Below are positions 61,875-64,000 of a stretch of DNA of 64,000 bases, piece by piece (position 1 is the stretch's first letter; every line of letters begins with the position of its first letter). The DNA lies in NCBI GenBank assembly GCA_026182355.1, contig JAPFBL010000257.1:310001-374000 (forward strand), given 5' to 3'. The position numbers and the translations under genes are program-made. The DNA comes from Hermatobates lingyangjiaoensis (Eukaryota > Arthropoda > Insecta > Hemiptera > Hermatobatidae). The notes under the pieces were generated by a model, which was not told where the DNA came from, did no database searches, and was given only the letters and a program-made list of their open reading frames with translations.

Positions 61875-61910
61875 GCTCTTTGACGACGTGAAAACGAAAG
61901 GCCTCAGAGC
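61875..61910 (+). ncRNA. hammerhead ribozyme motif, AGGCCT family (one core change)
   Basis: Inverted partner of 61668-61703. All elements match except TTGACGA for CTGACGA. Confidence 0.65.
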
Positions 61911-61975
61911 GACTATCTTCATTCATTTGTGGTGAGTTACCTGAATATTTATACCACGTGTTATTGTGACAATTT

Positions 61976-61976
<1 letters not shown>

Positions 61977-62010
<34 letters not shown>
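61977..62010. repeat. (TA)n microsatellite
   Basis: About 34 bases of alternating TA. Confidence 0.9.
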
Positions 62011-62014
<4 letters not shown>

Positions 62015-62082
62015 AAAGAACTTTCAAAGAAGTAAAGTTGAGGAACTGATGGCACGTTTAGTCGGTATAGGATAGCAGTGGG

Positions 62083-62084
62083 AG

Positions 62085-62167
<83 letters not shown>
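62083..62167. repeat. (CT)n-(TA)n compound microsatellite
   Basis: CT repeats to about 62131, then TA repeats; a Penelope end fragment follows on the right. Confidence 0.9.
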
Positions 62168-62169
<2 letters not shown>

Positions 62170-62189
62170 ATAGTCAAATGAATTGGAAA

Positions 62190-62275
62190 GAAAAGACCTT
62201 AGTTCTTTTTTTTCCATTTCATTTTGTCGTTTGATCATTGATTGTTATTTCACATGTTTATGTGAAATTTTGTTA
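62190..62275 (+). mobile_element. Penelope terminal-repeat fragment
   Basis: Tail portion of the AGATCT-family repeat (tgatcattgattgttatttc, gtttatgtgaaat) without the ribozyme part. Confidence 0.55.
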
Positions 62276-62335
62276 TATATATGGAGAAATCAAGGTGCTC
62301 TAGTTATTTTTATTTTCCAGTCTTATTTTCTTCCC

Positions 62336-62655
62336 TTATGAAGAGGACAGGTTAACAACAGTGTTTTGCAGTGACTCAGAGGAATCATTAGGAACGAGGA
62401 AGTGGGATAAGCTGTTTCGTACTAGGATAGCTGTTCCACCGCAGGCAATGTCTGAGGGATGGTCAGTTCTGTAAGTTCTGTAGTTCCTTATGTAAAAGTA
62501 AGATCTGGAAGTAAGGTGGGTTTCTGTTATTAAAACAATATCTATTATATTTTGTTGTAATAGTACGTCTAGTTCGTTATACTTGGGCCTCAAACCGTTA
62601 GCATTCCAAAGCAGAATGGTGAGAGATTGAGGAGATGGTATGGTTAAGGAAGAGG
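62336..62655 (-). pseudogene. LINE apurinic-type endonuclease fragment
   Basis: Minus-strand frame reads ILLWNANGLRPKYNEL, then DIVLITETHLT, and GGTAILVRNSLSH. These are the N-terminal motifs of the EEP endonuclease of Jockey/I-type LINEs (N-G-L, ET catalytic, GG-x-AI). It breaks off after about 100 residues; the rest of the LINE is missing. Confidence 0.85.
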
Positions 62656-62866
62656 TCGGGAAAGTAAGGGAATTACTCTCTCAACTACTGTGGTAAGCAG
62701 AGTCACCAATGACTCTCTCTTCTTTCGGAGAGCGAAATTCCGAAAGAAATGAGGACATCATTGTGGTCATGTCAGAGGATGCGGGTGGGGGAGGAATAAA
62801 GGATGGCTTACTTACCTTACAGGTTACCTGTAGTTCCTTGTCTTTTCATTGTTCTTTTTTTTTTTG

Positions 62867-62870
<4 letters not shown>

Positions 62871-62909
<39 letters not shown>
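62871..62909. repeat. (TA)n microsatellite
   Basis: About 40 bases of alternating TA, followed by a GCGCGCGC-type patch at 62926-62943. Confidence 0.9.
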
Positions 62910-62910
<1 letters not shown>

Positions 62911-62944
62911 CTTCTTCTTTAAGTAGCGCGCGCGCTTGCGCGCA

Positions 62945-64000
62945 CCTCACACGGAGTTGTTACTGTTATCACTAGTGTAAGGACTTGTGAACAATAAATA
63001 TCAAGTAGGTGATATTGAAGGTAACGCAACAATGAGCCTCGATAGTATGTATCAAAAGCAAGCACCAGTAAAAAGGCTTACAATTTCATAAGAAACTGAG
63101 ATGCAGCAATTTTATCAGTAATACTTACAAGTCAACAAATAGTCAGCAGAGGTGGCACAGCAGGTAGCAGAGCAGGCACAGAGACATGACTCTTGGAGTT
63201 GTACTACTACCCCACCCACCATAAAACTTGTCTAACTCAATTATGCTTGGACAGATGCAGGTAGAAACGGGATATTCACAGGGCACCACCGAAAGACCGG
63301 GATATACGAATGGCAGCAGCACGGAACCACAGAGCATCAACTGACCGTGTACTCCAGCCAACTGAACTTCATGATAGGAAGGAAGAAAATACTAATTGTC
63401 ATATCAATGTTATCACGTAAAAATAACAAAAAAACAAACAAACAAAGGACAATTTACAACAATAGAAAATAAGCAGCTGATACCACATTTCAAACAAAGC
63501 AGTTAATTCCATCTGCTGGATTATAGCTAATTTTACATTGCTATCAGTGATACCTGGTTGTCCCCGTTGTGTAATCGGATCTGCCCAGACATGGTCAAGT
63601 TGATCTGCCGTGTCAATGGTACCATACTCAAAATTAATTTAAAATAGATATAAAAATAGAAATGACAAAAATTTGATTAATTCTGCGCAAAACAGTTCAT
63701 TTATTTCTGTAAAGTACATTTTTTGTTTAAAACTGCAGGCATTTTTCGAATGAAATGGTTGCAAAAATTGAATACAAAAACAAATATCTCTTAGTTTATG
63801 GTAAATCAAAAATGATCTATTAATATAATTTTAAAATATTCTGAAAGTCAGAGCATACAACCAAGAGCAATGGTGTTTTGGACTTCATAAATAACAAAAG
63901 GGATCATTAACAAGGGAACTTTCTAATGCAGAATGGAAAACGATAGAAATACTCTTACTATAACAAACTTGAACAATGTATACATTTAGAAATGCTCACC
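62945..64000. other. intronic stretch at the right edge
   Basis: No firm feature. GC-richer patches lie at 63130-63370 and 63545-63625. The latter, on the minus strand, reads TIDTADQLDHVWADPITQRG and ends CCAG|GTATCA, but its phase 1 end does not fit the phase 0 exon at 61104. The last bases (GGTGAGC on the minus strand) look like a splice donor, so an exon may begin just outside the window. Confidence 0.4.

Larger units (their letters stand above)
61638..61950 (-). mobile_element. Penelope fragment between inverted terminal repeats
   Basis: Terminal repeats (caccacaaatgaatgaag) at about 61644 and inverted at 61917. Between them the minus strand codes PGFFKLDEFLIEGIVKQIKT, the C-terminal end of a Penelope ORF like that at 60600. 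Flanked by (TA)n arrays at 61619-61637 and 61977-62010. Confidence 0.8.

Noticed and set aside
63545..63625. Possible upstream ITIH exon
   Set aside because: Reads protein-like and has a donor-like end, but its phase does not fit the exon at 61104 and it matches no VIT sequence known to me.
1..64000. Bacterial-type features: operons, ribosome binding sites, CRISPR arrays, rRNA genes
   Set aside because: None seen; the window is eukaryotic with spliced exons, SINEs, LINEs, Helitrons and Penelope elements.

Overview
This is an AT-rich, intron-rich animal genomic window with very little coding sequence and a heavy load of transposable elements. The host is most likely an arthropod. One minus-strand exon carries a CLIP-domain cysteine pattern, and CLIP domains are characteristic of arthropod serine proteases. 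The main gene is of the inter-alpha-trypsin inhibitor heavy chain (ITIH) family. A chelicerate such as a horseshoe crab, tick or arachnid would fit, but this is inference.

Host gene: eight minus-strand exons form a phase-consistent ITIH-type reading frame: 60990-61104, 55710-55882, 50616-50961, 48212-48401, 43805-43997, 42707-42871, 41789-42028 and 36517-36601. They encode the end of the VIT domain, a complete VWA domain with all metal-site (MIDAS) residues, and the segment up to the family's conserved PLTS motif. Most of the VIT domain must lie beyond position 64000. Further left, exon 7376-7509 joins in phase, followed by exon 3074-3210 with the first four CLIP cysteines. Either an ITIH-VWA protein runs into a CLIP domain, which would be an unusual architecture, or two neighbouring genes happen to have compatible phases. 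Candidate phase 1-1 cassette exons lie between (24225-24299, 17698-17820, 16532-16606).

Mobile elements, left to right: three copies and a fragment of a 1.6-2 kb TIR element (755-2797, 8056-9660, 18863-20476, 18207-18665); a repeat block (4500-5960); Helitrons, one inserted into another (11885-13757) and one alone (29877-31259); GIY-YIG, RNase H and endonuclease relics (20590, 39960, 33105, 62336); a GC-rich island (22055-22870) beside a foldback element with a perfect 50-bp palindrome (22976-23675); a GC-rich inverted repeat (26961-28647); Penelope-like element (PLE) bodies and fragments (40.7-42.5, 44.8-47.8, 56.0-58.0, 60.06-60.75 and 61.6-61.95 kb); a complete Ty1/copia insertion (51449-54493) lacking reverse transcriptase; and a tRNA-derived SINE with a 13-bp target duplication (59092-59417).

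The most distinctive pattern is more than twenty hammerhead-ribozyme-like motifs at PLE ends, in at least four sequence families. Each has the CUGANGA and GAAA core and a short palindromic stem III (AGATCT, AGGCCT, AATT or ATAT), with stem I pairing kept. Many occur as head-to-head inverted pairs and most lie next to (TA)n arrays. All coordinates, splice sites and translations were read by eye; no database search or computation was run.
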